Positions 37,301 through 56,383 of a stretch of 64,000 nucleotides of DNA are shown here, piece after piece. The stretch is from Intoshia linei (taxonomy: Eukaryota > Orthonectida > Rhopaluridae). Within the stretch, counting starts at the first letter, position 1; each line of letters opens with the position of its first letter. Below the pieces are notes generated by a model, which was not told where the DNA came from, searched no databases, and was given only the letters and a program-made list of their open reading frames with translations. The stretch covers positions 1-64,000 of the forward strand of contig LWCA01000055.1 in the NCBI GenBank assembly GCA_001642005.1, written 5' to 3'. The translations under genes and the position numbers were made by a program.

Positions 37301-38047
37301 TGACTCTTCTTCCCTCTTGATTATACTAAATTGTTTCATTTTATTTCCAGGTGTAAACTAAAAATTTTACATTAAATGTTGCCGAGTGTTGTAATATGTA
37401 AAATCAGTGTTGGTTAAGCAACGCCAATTATTTCAGGGCATGTACAATAATTCTACTAGAATTAAGCGTATTTAAAAAAAATAAGTGGTTTAAATTATAG
37501 CTATAAAATTGTTATTGGGAATCTCTACTCTTTATGATTTATAAAAATTTTGAAATAGTTAATTAATTTTAATAATTACTATGGTTTTATATCCCCTTTC
37601 ATATTCAGCAATTGTCCACCCCAAATTAAACAAAACTGTATTAATTTCCTTTGTGTCAATTTGAGATAGCAAAATATCAAACAAAATTTTAATACGGATC
37701 GGTATCGATGAGTATCCAAATAAAAACAAACTGGCAATTTGAAATATGTCAGTTAAAGTTATGTTTTGATCCGAAATGTTGCATTCGCCTAAGATTGATT
37801 GATTAGGTAGCAATGAAATTCCATGCCAAAACCAGGTGTGACCACAGTAGCATAATTTTGCATCTCCAGACTTTTCAAATTGTGCGCATTTACATTTTGA
37901 AGCTGAACATTTTACTTTCTAAATAGTGTATTACACCGCGTAATTTACACGTATGATACGTATATATATGTATATATAATAAATAAAATTATTGCATTTT
38001 TACATTTCGGCAATTAAAACTTACATATTTATTTTGTGACTTAGCTC
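34320..38047 (-). CDS. Basonuclin/disconnected-type zinc-finger transcription factor
   Basis: Exons on the reverse strand: 38047-38025 (23 nt, AKSQNKY), 37918-37580, 37357-36952, 35413-35183 and 34753-34320, all phase-compatible, about 475 residues. N-terminal: a Cys-rich motif CKCAQF..CYCGHTWFWHG like the basonuclin CxC..CxxCKHGW segment. Next come IFQIASLFLFGYSSIPIRIK and LGWTIAEYERGYKT, matching basonuclin's SSLMLYG..IPVRLK and LDWTLQDYIRGY. Then REEESILIQKFITF. Near the C-terminus there is a pair of C2H2 fingers across an intron, FCEICNKTFCDRGALKIHHS..H and C..NGCKQTFTSRRSRNRHS followed by NNPNPKIHS, the signature of the disco/basonuclin family (CDKGALKIH..SRRSRNRHSANPNPKLH). One finger pair is seen, where basonuclins usually have several. 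It is a likely nuclear DNA-binding regulator; the 5' start exon is unresolved. Confidence 0.8.
35536..36534 (-). mobile_element. Helitron-like element (about 1.0 kb) in a basonuclin intron
   Basis: On the forward strand it starts CTAGCTTGGCTGTTTTGTAC and ends AAAAATCGCGTCGCATTTTA then TATAAGTTAGGA, with T following and A preceding. It keeps ACACACAGACAGACACACA near the 5' terminus. It lies between the third and fourth basonuclin exons. Interior modules match the copies at 48157 and 60413. Confidence 0.7.
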
Positions 38048-38171
38048 CTGAATATTATAAAGCGTCAATGAAATCTAATAGTTATTATATTTTGATGGTT
38101 GAACATATATAATTTATACGTCGACAATATATACGATAACATATATAATATGTCGGATTATTCATCTAGAT

Positions 38172-38789
38172 CAGTGGTTCCCAAATTTTTTACTGTTGCA
38201 GTGCACTCAATAGGTAAAAATTTTTCTTAACACTTCAAATCTAATTTATCAAATCAATAAATGAAATTTAATTTAACTGAGTTTTATGAAATAGTCACCC
38301 ATAACAATGTGGACTCAAATGTTTAGAAATTAATAAAATGACTACAAAACGTTTAATGATTTTTTTGTCTTATACAAACAAAATTTGAAAATTATAAATT
38401 AAGTAAATTAAATAAAATAATACACAAACTTAAATTATGGCACAAATATATATAACTTTAATGTAAAATTTGGGATTCATTCATGATATATGAAATGTAT
38501 ACATTGAAATGAATCATCCTGGATATTTTTTATTAGCTTATAAAAGTTTTATTAAATTTTTGAATTATAGTTAAAAATTTCGTAACGCACCTAATTTTGT
38601 CTTGCGGCGCACAAGTGCGCCGCATAAAATGTATTCTTGAATTATTAATATAATTTTATATATTTATCATTTTTCATCTTTGCACATTTTCGAATATCGA
38701 TGTTTTTTGGTTATCAAAATTTAAGGTTGACCCAAATTTTTATTTATATCACAGGTGCACCCTGAAGTAAAAAAGCTTAAGAAACACTG
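38172..38789. mobile_element. hAT-type non-autonomous element (618 bp)
   Basis: It begins CAGTGGTTCCCAAATT and ends AAGCTTAAGAAACACTG, an inverted terminal pair, flanked by a perfect 8-base duplication ATCTAGAT (38164-38171 and 38790-38797). The interior has no open frame but carries GGCGCACAAGTGCGCC, a small palindrome also seen in related elements. Confidence 0.85.
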
Positions 38790-38899
38790 ATCTAGATTAT
38801 ACTTGTAGATATTTTGCTCACGTTATAGCGAAATTGATGAATATCTCATTACAGTGCATTCCAATAATAAAATTACAAATTCCAACAATAATAATAATT

Positions 38900-39171
38900 T
38901 ATAGTGCAATTTCAATAATATAATTACAAATTCGAACAACACATTTATAGATTCCAATCGTATAATTAATTAATTAATGTTTTCAAAATGTATTAGCCCA
39001 AATTTCATTTTACATTTGTATCTCAAAATTTTTCATCGTGGTGTTATAATAATATGATCATACAAAAATGTAAAAAAAAATTGTTGGAATCCATAATTAT
39101 ATTTTTGGAATCTATAATTGTGTTGTTCGAATTTGTAATTATATTATTGAAATTGCACTATAAATTGAAAT
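38900..39171. repeat. Foldback (palindromic) MITE
   Basis: Arms of about 55 bases are inverted copies: ATAGTGCAATTTCAATAATA at 38901 and TATTATTGAAATTGCACTAT at 39152, with TTCGAACAACACA against TGTTGTTCGAA inside. About 160 bases separate the arms. It lies upstream of the basonuclin-like gene. Confidence 0.8.
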
Positions 39172-40300
39172 AAGAATTTAAAATCATGCAATAGAAATTT
39201 AAGAGTACTAAATGAATGACTAAAAACAATTTTAACAAACTTTAACTGAAAGCATACATTTTTGATTTTTATATTGGTTTCTGTATACGCAAACCATATC
39301 ATAATTGATAAATATAAACTGTTCTTTTTTTATTTTGACTAACAATAAGATGAGAAAATAAAATGTAAAATAAGAAACATTATCAAAAAAATAATTTATT
39401 TTAATATATGCAACTGTATATTAAAGTATATAACCAGTTTTTGAATAAATAAGTGTAAATTACCTGAATATTCATATGTAATGTCCAGTAAGAATCAACT
39501 TTTATATTTCAATTTCTTCATCTATAAATTAAAGTTTTGTATATTTTTGTAAACATGATACATTTCAAGAGAATTTTATTTAGAATGAATGCAAATGTCA
39601 ACAAATGTTGAATGTCACATTGATTTTATTTCGTAATTATCAAAATGTAATGATTTATTCATCATAACAATAAATTATTACCCGCCATTTAACCAACCCT
39701 GACCGTCTGATGTTACTGATTAATTAAACTTAAAATTTTTGTAAGTAAACTAGTAAAATGACACATTATCATAATTAAAAATACCTGGATACATTACAGT
39801 AGTTTTGATAAATTTAACAATATAAAAATTATAAATGAATATATAGATTGAAATAGGATGAGTAGGTTACATTAAAATGTTGATTTCTTGTCTGAGACTC
39901 TAACAATTTGTCATACTCCATTTTGTCAAAATGGTGATTCTAGCCAGAGGTTATCATATTACTTGGCTAAAATTTGCTAATGTTCATTAGACAAATTTTT
40001 TATTTATTAGCTTTAATGTTTTATAAAATGTATTTCATCTATATAAGATTTCAGTTTCACACTATTCAAAGAGGTAAATTACACATTTACAAGTAATGAT
40101 ATTTTTAATTTTTCAAATAACCATTAAATTTCATAGTTACTATAAAAGATTCTTCATTTTCATTAAAATTTTACATTATATTCATTATTGTAGTCAACAA
40201 TATTTTATAAACGACATAACAAACTAGACATGTGTTTATATTTATTAAAATTGACATTAAATAAATTAACAAAATCTGCTATCATATATAGTAATTTCTA
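39172..40300. other. Intergenic AT-rich sequence
   Basis: This lies downstream of DPM1 and upstream of the basonuclin-like gene, so it could hold the DPM1 3' UTR and the missing 5' exon of basonuclin. A possible exon-like segment with donor GTAATTTAC near 39464 could not be confirmed. Confidence 0.35.
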
Positions 40301-47020
<6,720 letters not shown>

Positions 47021-47106
47021 GTTTTATTTTGTTGAAATTGTATCCTAGATAATCTAGGATATATAGTAAAGTTATATTTATTATTTAAATTGAATTAGAA
47101 TTATAA

Positions 47107-47321
47107 ATGACGGATATTAAATTATTTGTGTCAGAAGTATTTGGAAACCAAATACAATTATATGTAATACAGGAGAACTAAACATTGATATAAAAGGTGG
47201 GATTAACCAATTTGAAAATTTTAGGGAAATTAATTTTGATGAGATTAAAGCCGTGTCTGTGCAAAAAATCGTAACTCCTTTAATTAGAACATTTAATATA
47301 TATGGTATAAATAAATTGTAA
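47107..47321 (+). other. Short ORF divergent from DPM1, unresolved
   Basis: Eighty-six bases from the DPM1 start, on the opposite strand, an ATG frame (MTDIKLFVSEVF) shifts near 47145 into a frame reading TGELNIDIKGGINQF then NFDEIKAVSVQKIVTPL, ending at 47321. The one-base discrepancy suggests either a short unusual intron or a mutation. It could be the first exon of a gene sharing a bidirectional promoter with DPM1, or repeat-derived. Confidence 0.25.
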
Positions 47322-48156
47322 ACCTTTCAAAAAAAACAATTCAACATCTTTAGATGTAAAATTTTTAAGCATGATGGATTGTATAACGATAAAACAATTT
47401 TTAGTTTTGCTTTTTTTAAATTTTTGAATTTAATTTAATTTGACTATAGCAACTGAACTTTATATTTTGTAGCAGTTTCGAAATGGTATCTGTTTTGACA
47501 TTTATTGTATTTGGTAGTAAAGCATCGCGGGCCATAATTTGGCCATCTCTGCTTTAAAATATATTTCTTTGTGATTATAATTATTTTTCTGTAACGATTG
47601 GCAGATAAGAACTCTGATAAGTTCATCTTAAATAAAAAGATGTCCAAATCTCGATTCGAACTTAGTCACGCAGAATACAATTATATGACTATAACCACTC
47701 TGCCAGTTAAACATCACCACTAAGTTATATCAAACGTATATATTCGAATCTCGATTAGTATGATAGCAATATATCACTACACTTTCTAATTTAATTTAAA
47801 ATTTTCATTATAAAAACATTATAAATTATTGCATTTGAGGAGACCCCTATTAAAAAAGTTTGAGAACAACATTGATAATACACATTTTCAAAGATATAAA
47901 TATATATTCAATCTATATGGTGCGGCGCAATTTTTTAGTTCATTTTTTAATGCGCAGCGAACATAAAAAGCCCCCTGCACCTTACCTAGATCTGTTACTG
48001 GGTTGAGATACGGCAGTAGCAGCCAAGAAATTTGAGATTGAATTGTCATACATTCTTACCTGAAACAAAAAAGAAACAGAAAATGTCATTGAATATTCGA
48101 CCCGAGAAAAAACCTGTATGATAAAACAGAATGAACATTTTATAAATATTACGACA
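47322..48156. other. AT-rich sequence without supported genes
   Basis: The reverse frame at 47444-47647 has no domain or splice support. A segment resembling a hAT-type end (GAGGAGACCCCTATT..TTGAGAAC) is near 47840. Nothing else was seen. Confidence 0.35.
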
Positions 48157-49586
48157 TCTTTACTTATATAATATGCTACGCAATATTTGTTTGTGTGTGT
48201 GTTACCGTTTATTTCAATAACTACCAGTCTTAGAATTTTATAAAGTCCACATCGTTTATTTCAATAACTACCAGTCTTAGAATTTTATAAAGTCCACATT
48301 TCAATTATAACTTTTTCTGGAAGTGCTAGCAACATAAATTTCAACCTCCCAAACTTACATCTTACGGGTCAAAAACACCAATTGTGCTTTTTTATGAAAA
48401 TCAAACCAGTTGGAGAATTATTAAAAAAATATATACTTTGATACGGATTTTAAAATTATAAATATTATCATAAATTTAAATTTAAAAAACATATATCTTC
48501 AGGGCCAAAACCAAATTACCTTTTTTTTTAATGAAAACAGACCTAGAATTTAAAAAAAATAAATGTGAATAAGTGACGCCTTCATAGTCAAAAAAGCATT
48601 TTAATTTTTATGTTTTTTTTTCCGAAATTTTTTTTTTAAAACAAAAAATGTGAAATAATTAACGATGCGAAAATTAAAAAAAAAGATTATTCTGATAGAG
48701 CTTATTCCAGTTGATATAAATACAAAATTTCAACCTAGAAATCTACGCATTCCCGGTGAAAAATAATTTTAAATATATTTATTTACTCTATCAACCAATA
48801 TTTTTTAAATATTTCGATTAAAATAAAAATATTGATCCTACAATTTCAAAAAAAATGTACATTAAACGTCTACACATTTCCAATAAAGAAATATAGATGA
48901 AAATCTATATAATTCATTCATTCGGATTTTTTTTCATTGCTACGCAATTTTTAAATTTCAAATTCTCATTTTCAAAACATTTGGTTGCAAATTATTCAAC
49001 TTAAACTGCAACAACGAAATTAAAAGTAATACGACTTTGTTAGTATCATTTTTATATTTATTACAATGCTTTGCAATATTGGTAAAATTCGCCTGAAATA
49101 TGATTATTAAGTGAAGATTCCATTAATTATTGATACATAATTGGTATTTTTTATTATTTGTTTAAATAGGTACTGAATATATATTGTAACATTGAAAATG
49201 ACAAAATAGGTTTTTATAATTTTATTTTTTCTGGAATTTATGACAATGTTTAGGATAGGACTGTTTTTACTTTATTTTTAATATTATACACACATTCCGT
49301 CTAATAAATTAAAAAAATGGGATAACAAGTGTTTCTAAAATTCTTTACGCAAATGTTAACAAAACAAAATTAAGATAGAATAATTCACTTTAAAGTAAAA
49401 AGTAATGTGATATGACGATTCCACCTGAAACAAGTTTGGGAACCACTCTTTTAAAGGATTGATAATAGTGAATAATAGGATTTTTAAGTTATATTTTTAA
49501 CGTGAATTTATTGTTTTGGTAGAATAAAAATGTGCCATCGGCAGAGCTAGTTGGTGTTTGTATTTAGTAAATAACAGTCAGCCTAG
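48157..49586 (+). mobile_element. Longest Helitron-like copy (about 1.43 kb)
   Basis: The 5' part reads TCTTTACTTATATAATATGC then TACGCAATATTTG and GTGTGTGTG; the 3' end has a decayed hairpin (GTGTTTGTATTTAGTAAAT, AACAG) and CTAG at 49583-49586 followed by T. At 48205-48300 a 46-base unit (TTTATTTCAATAACTACCAG..) is repeated twice in tandem. The interior holds both classes of AT-rich module seen separately in shorter copies. Confidence 0.65.
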
Positions 49587-50408
49587 TTTTTATATATCAG
49601 TCGAATTGTATTATATATTTTAAATAAAAATATGGATAATATTTGATGAGACTAATAAAACATTCAATGTTATTTATTATTTTATTACTAGTAAAAAATT
49701 TTAATAATTCTAATAAATTATGAGTAATATTGACACAATGAAATTAATGGTGGATAATAAACTAACTTTTCATACTACAACTATAATAACTTGATAGTGT
49801 TGTATTTTAAATCTTTGCGGCAACTGCATCTTGTGGATCATAACTTTAATACATTTCATTTAAAAATTGGACACTTAAAACCAGTCTCAATTTCCTGTAT
49901 TTTATTTGTCATTGTATCCTTATAAACTACGGTATATTTACACTATTTTATTTAAATTCAATCATCTAAAATGTTTTGAATTTTAGATGGCATAAGCTTT
50001 TTAAGATGGCGATTTATGATATTAATTATTACTTTAAAAAATAAAAATATTAACAAAAAAAAAAAATAATTAAATTTGTTCTATAAAATTGTGGGACTTT
50101 TTTAATTTTTAAATAAAAGGGTTATTTGTGACTTTCGCCCTTAAGATACCTATTTTAAATTGATATTTATGTTATTAAATCTATTTTATTATTAAAATTT
50201 TTAGTAATATTGCCTAGTAATTTCGCTTTAATGGTCTGCCATAAATTTCATAAAATATTACATGTTCGCATGAAAAAAGTGTGGGAACCCTTGGCTTTAA
50301 CATATAACATAAAATTTATTATCTATTTTATTTATTTATTAGTATTAGGATGTCGCTTAAAACCATAATAATCAGTCATGATTTTTGACAATTTTCGTTT
50401 TATGCTAG
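49587..50408. other. AT-rich sequence, partial repeats
   Basis: The stretch 50210-50300 (GCCTAGTAATTTCGCTTTAA .. GTGTGGGAACCCTTGG) is related to the element near 8150-8235, probably a hAT-type relic. No gene is supported. Confidence 0.35.
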
Positions 50409-50702
50409 TCACACAAATAAGTCTATGTTAAATTTAATCAAAAATAAATTTTTCATTTCTTGTGCTATGCGTAACATGGTATTCGATCTGGAGCCTTCTA
50501 TAACCGCAAGGTATCTTCCAATAATGGATTTAATGTTTGGAACTCGTATTAGTTTTTCAAGGCTTTCCTCTAATCGAGGAAAATCAGAACATCTCTTAGC
50601 CTTTATCTGTATATTACCGGAACGCTCTTTCTGGCTTTTAGTTGTAGTATTAGAAACATTACACATTAAAATATCAGTAAAATCTATAATCACAAGGCGC
50701 AA
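50409..50702 (-). CDS. Unidentified ORF, possibly a terminal exon
   Basis: The reverse strand reads FTDILMCNVSNTTTKSQKE, then PRLEESLEKLIRVPNIKSI and IGRYLAVIEGSRSNTMLRI, ending at 50409. Composition is less AT-biased than the surroundings and the frame looks protein-like. An acceptor (GTGATTATAG) at about 50690 could make it the last exon of an upstream gene, but no partner was found, and no ATG precedes the conserved-looking part except internal ones. A retrocopy fragment is also possible. The overlapping forward frame is less plausible. Confidence 0.4.
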   Translation of the reverse strand: MRLVIIDFTDILMCNVSNTTTKSQKERSGNIQIKAKRCSDFPRLEESLEKLIRVPNIKSIIGRYLAVIEGSRSNTMLRIAQEMKNLFLIKFNIDLFV

Positions 50703-51680
50703 AATATCATTATATCAAATTAAATGAATTGTTGATGTTGAATTAATAATAATGAAACAAGAATAATCGGTGTCTGATTGATGTCTAACTAACAGGATTT
50801 AGGTAAATAGGATTACAAAGTTTAATGTAATTAATATTAATCAGAATCAAAGTATTCATTTTCCGGTTTAATTATTAATAATCCACAAATATTTTATTTA
50901 TAATATTTTATAACCACATAATACCGTTAACAATATATAAGTTCAATTAATAATAAATTGAGATTTATGAAAACTGTTTCCGTCGAGTAGTCTGATGTTT
51001 TTTAAAATTATGATATAATTTTAAATTAAAATTTAACGGAATTTTTGTACTTGAGAAAAATTCACAGTCCGTTAATCATAAATTTTTTTCCGTTAACGAG
51101 GAATTCCGTTACCAAGGAATTATCCTGTATAATGAAAATAAACTAAATGACAACGTTACGAAAAATATATTATATATATTTTAGCAAACTATTTTGTCGA
51201 CGTGGGCCTGACTTTTTGGAAAATTATACTTTAAAAACATAACAATCATAAATATACTTACATTTCTCATCATGTATGACCCTGTATTTTTTGTTTTGTG
51301 AAAAAGTTAACACCTAGTGTTCAATGAACACTGTTCATCTAACAATACAATTGTATTTTCATTGTTATGTAATTATAATTATTTAAGTTGTGCCGTTTTT
51401 ACCATAAATCTCCATTCAAAGAGGTGTCTAATTTTTGAACCATTATGATTGTATTTAGTTGGTAGATTGTTATAGTTTCACTGGAACAATTATTTATTGT
51501 ATTATTTAGAATCTAACGGTTTTAACAAAGTCTTATTGTAACTAATAGAAAAAAATCAACTAAAAAAGTTGAAAGTGCGCTTTGTGGCAACTTTGGTTTA
51601 AAACATTAAAAATTTTTAAATGTTGACGTGATTTTTTAATCCAACACCATTTTTATCAAAATTACAAATAATCAATTGAA

Positions 51681-54618
51681 ATGTATTTATTTGAAAAATT
51701 AACTAAAATTACACGACAAGGAAATATTATTGAAACCTTCAAATATTTCAAGAATTGTGTTGAATTGTTCTCATTAATAGAAAAACACAAAAAATATAAA
51801 TTGGATGCAATTTTTACATCACAACGACAAATTATTAAACGTAATTTTTTTAAATATATTATTGTGGCCAAATTATGATATTAAATCTTAGTCTGATAAG
51901 AAATATTTTATATTGTTAATACATATAATATTAGATTAAAATAATTAATAGTCACGTTCAATTACTTCAATTTTAGTTTATTTGGAGTTTAATGTAAAGC
52001 CAAAATTACATATTTATGATTGCAAAAAATATTTTTGGCTTAAAATTGTTTCTAAATAAACTAAAATTTAAGTAATCGAACGTGACTATATCGAGATATC
52101 ACTCTACCTATATTTTTATATTTCAGAGAGCGATAGTTTATTAATAACTAGCTTCAGCCCCTCTTTGCGACTCTATGAAATTTTTGTAAAAATGGTGGCT
52201 CATTTTTCTATATTAAACTTTTTACTTTACTTTTAAATATCATACCAATTTTGTGTGTCAATTTTAAATTTCCAGACTCTGGACGCATGGAGATAGATGG
52301 TGGTTATATGGTACTGTACATCATTTGGATTTTTAGATATTTTTAGATAAAAGGTTAATATTTTTTTGACATTGTCTGATGAAAAATATGGGCATAATGT
52401 ATGAAAAATGCATTAAATATAATGCACTCAAATATGGGATATAATTGAAAATCTCAGACATAAACATTTTTAACGCAGACTATTTTAAATAATTTTAATG
52501 AAACCAATTGTACTTTACTATATGTTTATTTTACTAATTTTTGAACACTAATTATACAATGTACAATTTATACGATGAGATTTTGTCTTTTTTTTAATTT
52601 AATTTAGCTGAAATGTAAAAATCTAAATACAATGCATTGTAATGTATTTGTAGATTCTACATATTGTACTAGATAATTTCTGTAATTTCATGAAAGTATC
52701 CAACCAGTGTATCGGTATTATCGAAAAATTTTTCGATATAATCCTGCCTGTTTTTGTGTATCGATAATAAGTTTTTTTGATTTTTGATTTTTTAATTTAC
52801 ATGTACTATTTTAGAAAAAACAATAGAATTAATGGAACAATTGAAAAAATTAAATTTAAAATGCATCTTCAGACCCAATGAAAATATTGTATTCGATTTG
52901 TGCAAAATGTATGAATGTTTACAAATGTTGATTAAAATAGACCATAATGAAATATACTTAAACCTGATAAAATTAGTTGGATATTTATCTCAAATGCGAA
53001 AAGTAAATGTAGATGAATTATCCAAAATTATTATAACATTGATTGAAAAAGAAATTAATTTAATGGATAAATCTACTCAATTTACCCTTTCTGACAGAAA
53101 ATTGGCTTGTTCCGAAATAATAGACATGTTGATAGTTTTAACAAGTGATAATATTCATAAATTTGCAAAATTATTTACCAATAACAGTCTACTGGATTAC
53201 ATTGAAAAATATATTTTTAACCCTGATACAGGATTATTTTTGTTTTACGATCTTGATCCCGTCATGAGATTGTTGGGCGCAGAACCGTCATATTTGAAAA
53301 GATACGATCTTGTGATTAATCTGAATATTGTAAAAAGTTTATGCTGCGATTATTCGAGTTGGATAAAAGTGTTTAACACTTGTGAAACTATTGAGTTTCC
53401 TGTGGAAACTATTCGAAATTATCCTTTAGGTGAAATAATACTAAGAGATTTTCACAATCAGTATCATAATCAGTATGAATCCCAAAAGAAGACTGTAGCT
53501 ATAATTACAAACGTAATCTCGAATAGTTTAGTTTGGATACAAAAAGACTTGAATTATAAAAATGTGATGGCTTGTAGCAGTGAAATACTTTTACAGTACA
53601 CTCACAACGATAATTGTTATGATTGTATTAATGAATTAACTATCGGGAAAATTGTGATTGTGAATCGGAATGTTTTTGCATTTTTGGGATTTGTTGTCCA
53701 TATTGTAAATCGAAATGAAATATACATAATAAACATAATGACTGGCATGCAATCTATTTTTAACAATAATCATCTTTTCAAGATTAATCGACATCAAATT
53801 AATGAGTTGATGATTAGTAGTGCAGAAATTTGTAAATTAAAAAGTTGCGTTTTTTTTTACTTTTTTTAAATTTTATTTAGATGTAAAAATTGACCTTGAA
53901 AAATTTAATTTCCAGCGACTATTCAAAATGGTTTCACAAATGTATCCAATTTATAAAAGTTATTATTTTTTGAATTCTTACATTCATACAGGGTATTACT
54001 TTGTTGGTATTTTCATTGGAATGATCCATTTATAGGGATTTTGTGGAATTTGAAATAATTTAATCAAAGTGACTACCTTAATTGAAAATTTATATAAATT
54101 TTATATTTATATTCATTTTAGATGTTGTAACACCTGAAGTGTATAAAGTAATGTTAAACCCAAAAATTGTGGAACCTTTTGTATATAATCAATCCTGTGA
54201 ATTTTGGCAATTTATAATTAGTGATCTCGAATACAGAAAGGATCATAATTTATATAAATTTGACATTGAATGGAGAATAATTCGATTATATCTGAGTAAT
54301 GCATGTGCGTTTTGTAAATTCATTTTAATTTTAATTTTAGATAAAATGTTGAAAGAAATTTTGAATAATGGATATGTAATATATGAAAATTACAATATTT
54401 TACGCAATGTTATCAATCGGGTAGACTTGTCGGATAATTTTGTATATGCATTTTATAAAAAATACTTTTATTTCAATCACTTTGAAAAAATTTTACCATT
54501 TTTTGGTGATGATTTTAAATTTCTATCACAGTTTAGCCAATTTATTAAACAGGATAGCTTTAATTCACATCAATATGTTCCTCTTGAAAATAAACCCTTT
54601 AGATTGTTTAAATTTTAA
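51681..54618 (+). CDS. Unrecognised three-exon gene, about 557 residues
   Basis: Exons 51681-51840, 52815-53831 and 54122-54618 join in phase 1 both times. The protein starts MYLFEKLTKITRQGNI, is mostly helical (IDHNEIYLNLIKLVGYL, KLACSEIIDMLIVL) and ends ENKPFRLFKF. Around residues 325-380, GKIVIVNRN, FAFLGFVVHIV, NEIYIINIMTG and HLFKI alternate as four or five short strands with spacing like a Tudor-type barrel; that is a weak resemblance. The donor chosen for exon 2 (ATTT|GTAAAT) avoids a low-complexity FFYFF tail. An alternative donor 13 bases downstream (AAAA|GTTGCG, also phase 1) would add four residues. No signal peptide or catalytic motif is seen. Function unknown. Confidence 0.6.
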
Positions 54619-55549
54619 TCTGTCATTTATTCAATTTGTTGTATATATATGTTATTAAACGTATTAATGTTTTTTTAATAGTCAGTGTTTGTTAAATATT
54701 ATCAAATTATCTTGTACTAGCTTGAATATTTAAACTATTTACCGGGTGTAACCGTATTACTATTTTTGGTATAATTAGAAATCTTTATTTTGTGAATCTG
54801 CATTATTCAGTTTTTTACATTACAAGTAGTATTTGTAATTTATATTATTTTACGAGGATATGATTGAAATGCGAGCCCGTTACGGTGAAATTTTAGGACT
54901 GGTCAGTTTTAATGTCTTAGAAGAAAAATTTCAGATTTTTCCATTTTAATCGTTTATAATTATTTAATTAATTTTTGGTAGATTTCTCTTTACATGTATA
55001 AAGTAATTTATAGCTAAAAATTAATGAATGTGAATGTTTATTTTAGAAAGTAAGAAAATTAAAGTTATTTAAATATCAATTTCCGATGCAGTCTTTCAAA
55101 AGTAAGGTTTTATCCCAAATTTTATTTTCAGAAATTGATTTCATCAGGGTTAAATACCCAAATGACCTTTTTTTTTTGAATAAAATTAATTTTAAGAAAT
55201 TATATAATATACTGCCTTAATCATATTTTCTAATGCAGATTCTAAAACCATGAGCATTATCATAAATTTTATTTTTAAATACTTATATCTTGACGGTCAA
55301 ACCACAAATTACCCAGTATTTTGAATAATGGGGAAAAAATTTTGCCCTATAATTTTGAAAAACACCGCATCTAATACAGCTTTTTCCAATAAACATACTC
55401 TAAAAATGTCAATATCACAAATTTAAGCGTTCACCTTCAAAAAAAATAATTTAATATTTACTCGTTTTTAACTTTAAACCAGTGGTTCTCAACAAGTGGA
55501 GGGGATAATTCAGAAATTAAAAGTGTGTAATTCATACCATATACTAGTG
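54619..55549. other. AT-rich intergenic sequence with Helitron-family fragments
   Basis: The stretch 55070-55440 resembles decayed interior modules of the Helitron-like family. CAGTGGTTCTCAAC near 55482 looks like a hAT-type end without a located partner. No gene is supported. Confidence 0.35.
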
Positions 55550-56300
55550 ATTGTTATTTCCCGGGTCCCGGGAATTTCCTGGGAAAAATAAAAAAATTTT
55601 ATTCATACATAATATAGAAGCATTAAAAATTTTAGAGACTTTAATTAATTTTAGAAATAAAAAGAAATTTAATTAATGAAATAACACGAATCTAGATTGT
55701 AAATTTACAAATTTAATTAGAAAAAAATTTATTTATTTTAGATTGTTGAAAAAGTGTTTCAAAACACATATAATATTGATAGATTCGTCTTTTAAACGCT
55801 TCAACGTTTTGTAACGAAATTAGATCAGTAGAGAAATTTCTTTCATTTTGTGTTGACGTAGGTTGAACGGTCATAAGTCTTTTAATTTTAATAATCTTGA
55901 TAATAGCGTTCCAGTTAGTAACAACTCATAATGTTTTTCAAAATAATATTGGAAAAAGAGGATAATTCCCTTAAGCGTTAGTAACTTGTGGTTGGAATAC
56001 GATTTTTTATTTGTGGTTTTATGAAGTGGATTTTTTTCATAAGATTTCGTAAAATCGGATTTTTGAAAAGAATATCGGAGTAAGTCAATTTTTCCATGAG
56101 GGCTTGAAATGGTATTTTTGATTAAATTTTAGTAGTTGTGGGATTTTTGAAATGTTAAATTTTAAATATTATAATATGATCATATTTTTATAGTAATAAC
56201 AAACATAAATCAAATACAGGTATGTCTCAATTTTTTTCAAAAAATTTCCCGGGAAATTTAATTCTTGGAAATTATTAAATATCCCGGGATAAAAAATATT
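55550..56300 (-). pseudogene. hAT transposon relic
   Basis: CCCGGGTCCCGGGAATTTCC at 55560 and inverted-like CCCGGGAAATTTAATT / TCCCGGGATA near 56240-56290 bracket the region. On the reverse strand about 55930-55790, MTVQPTSTQNERNFSTDLI resembles the hAT C-terminal motif (PTS..SER.FS). The rest is decayed. Confidence 0.45.
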
Positions 56301-56383
56301 AAATTTTCACTTAGAGAAAATATATGAGAACTCTATTACCAAATAGTATTTAGAAATTAGAAATTTATGGTAGAATGGGGTGT

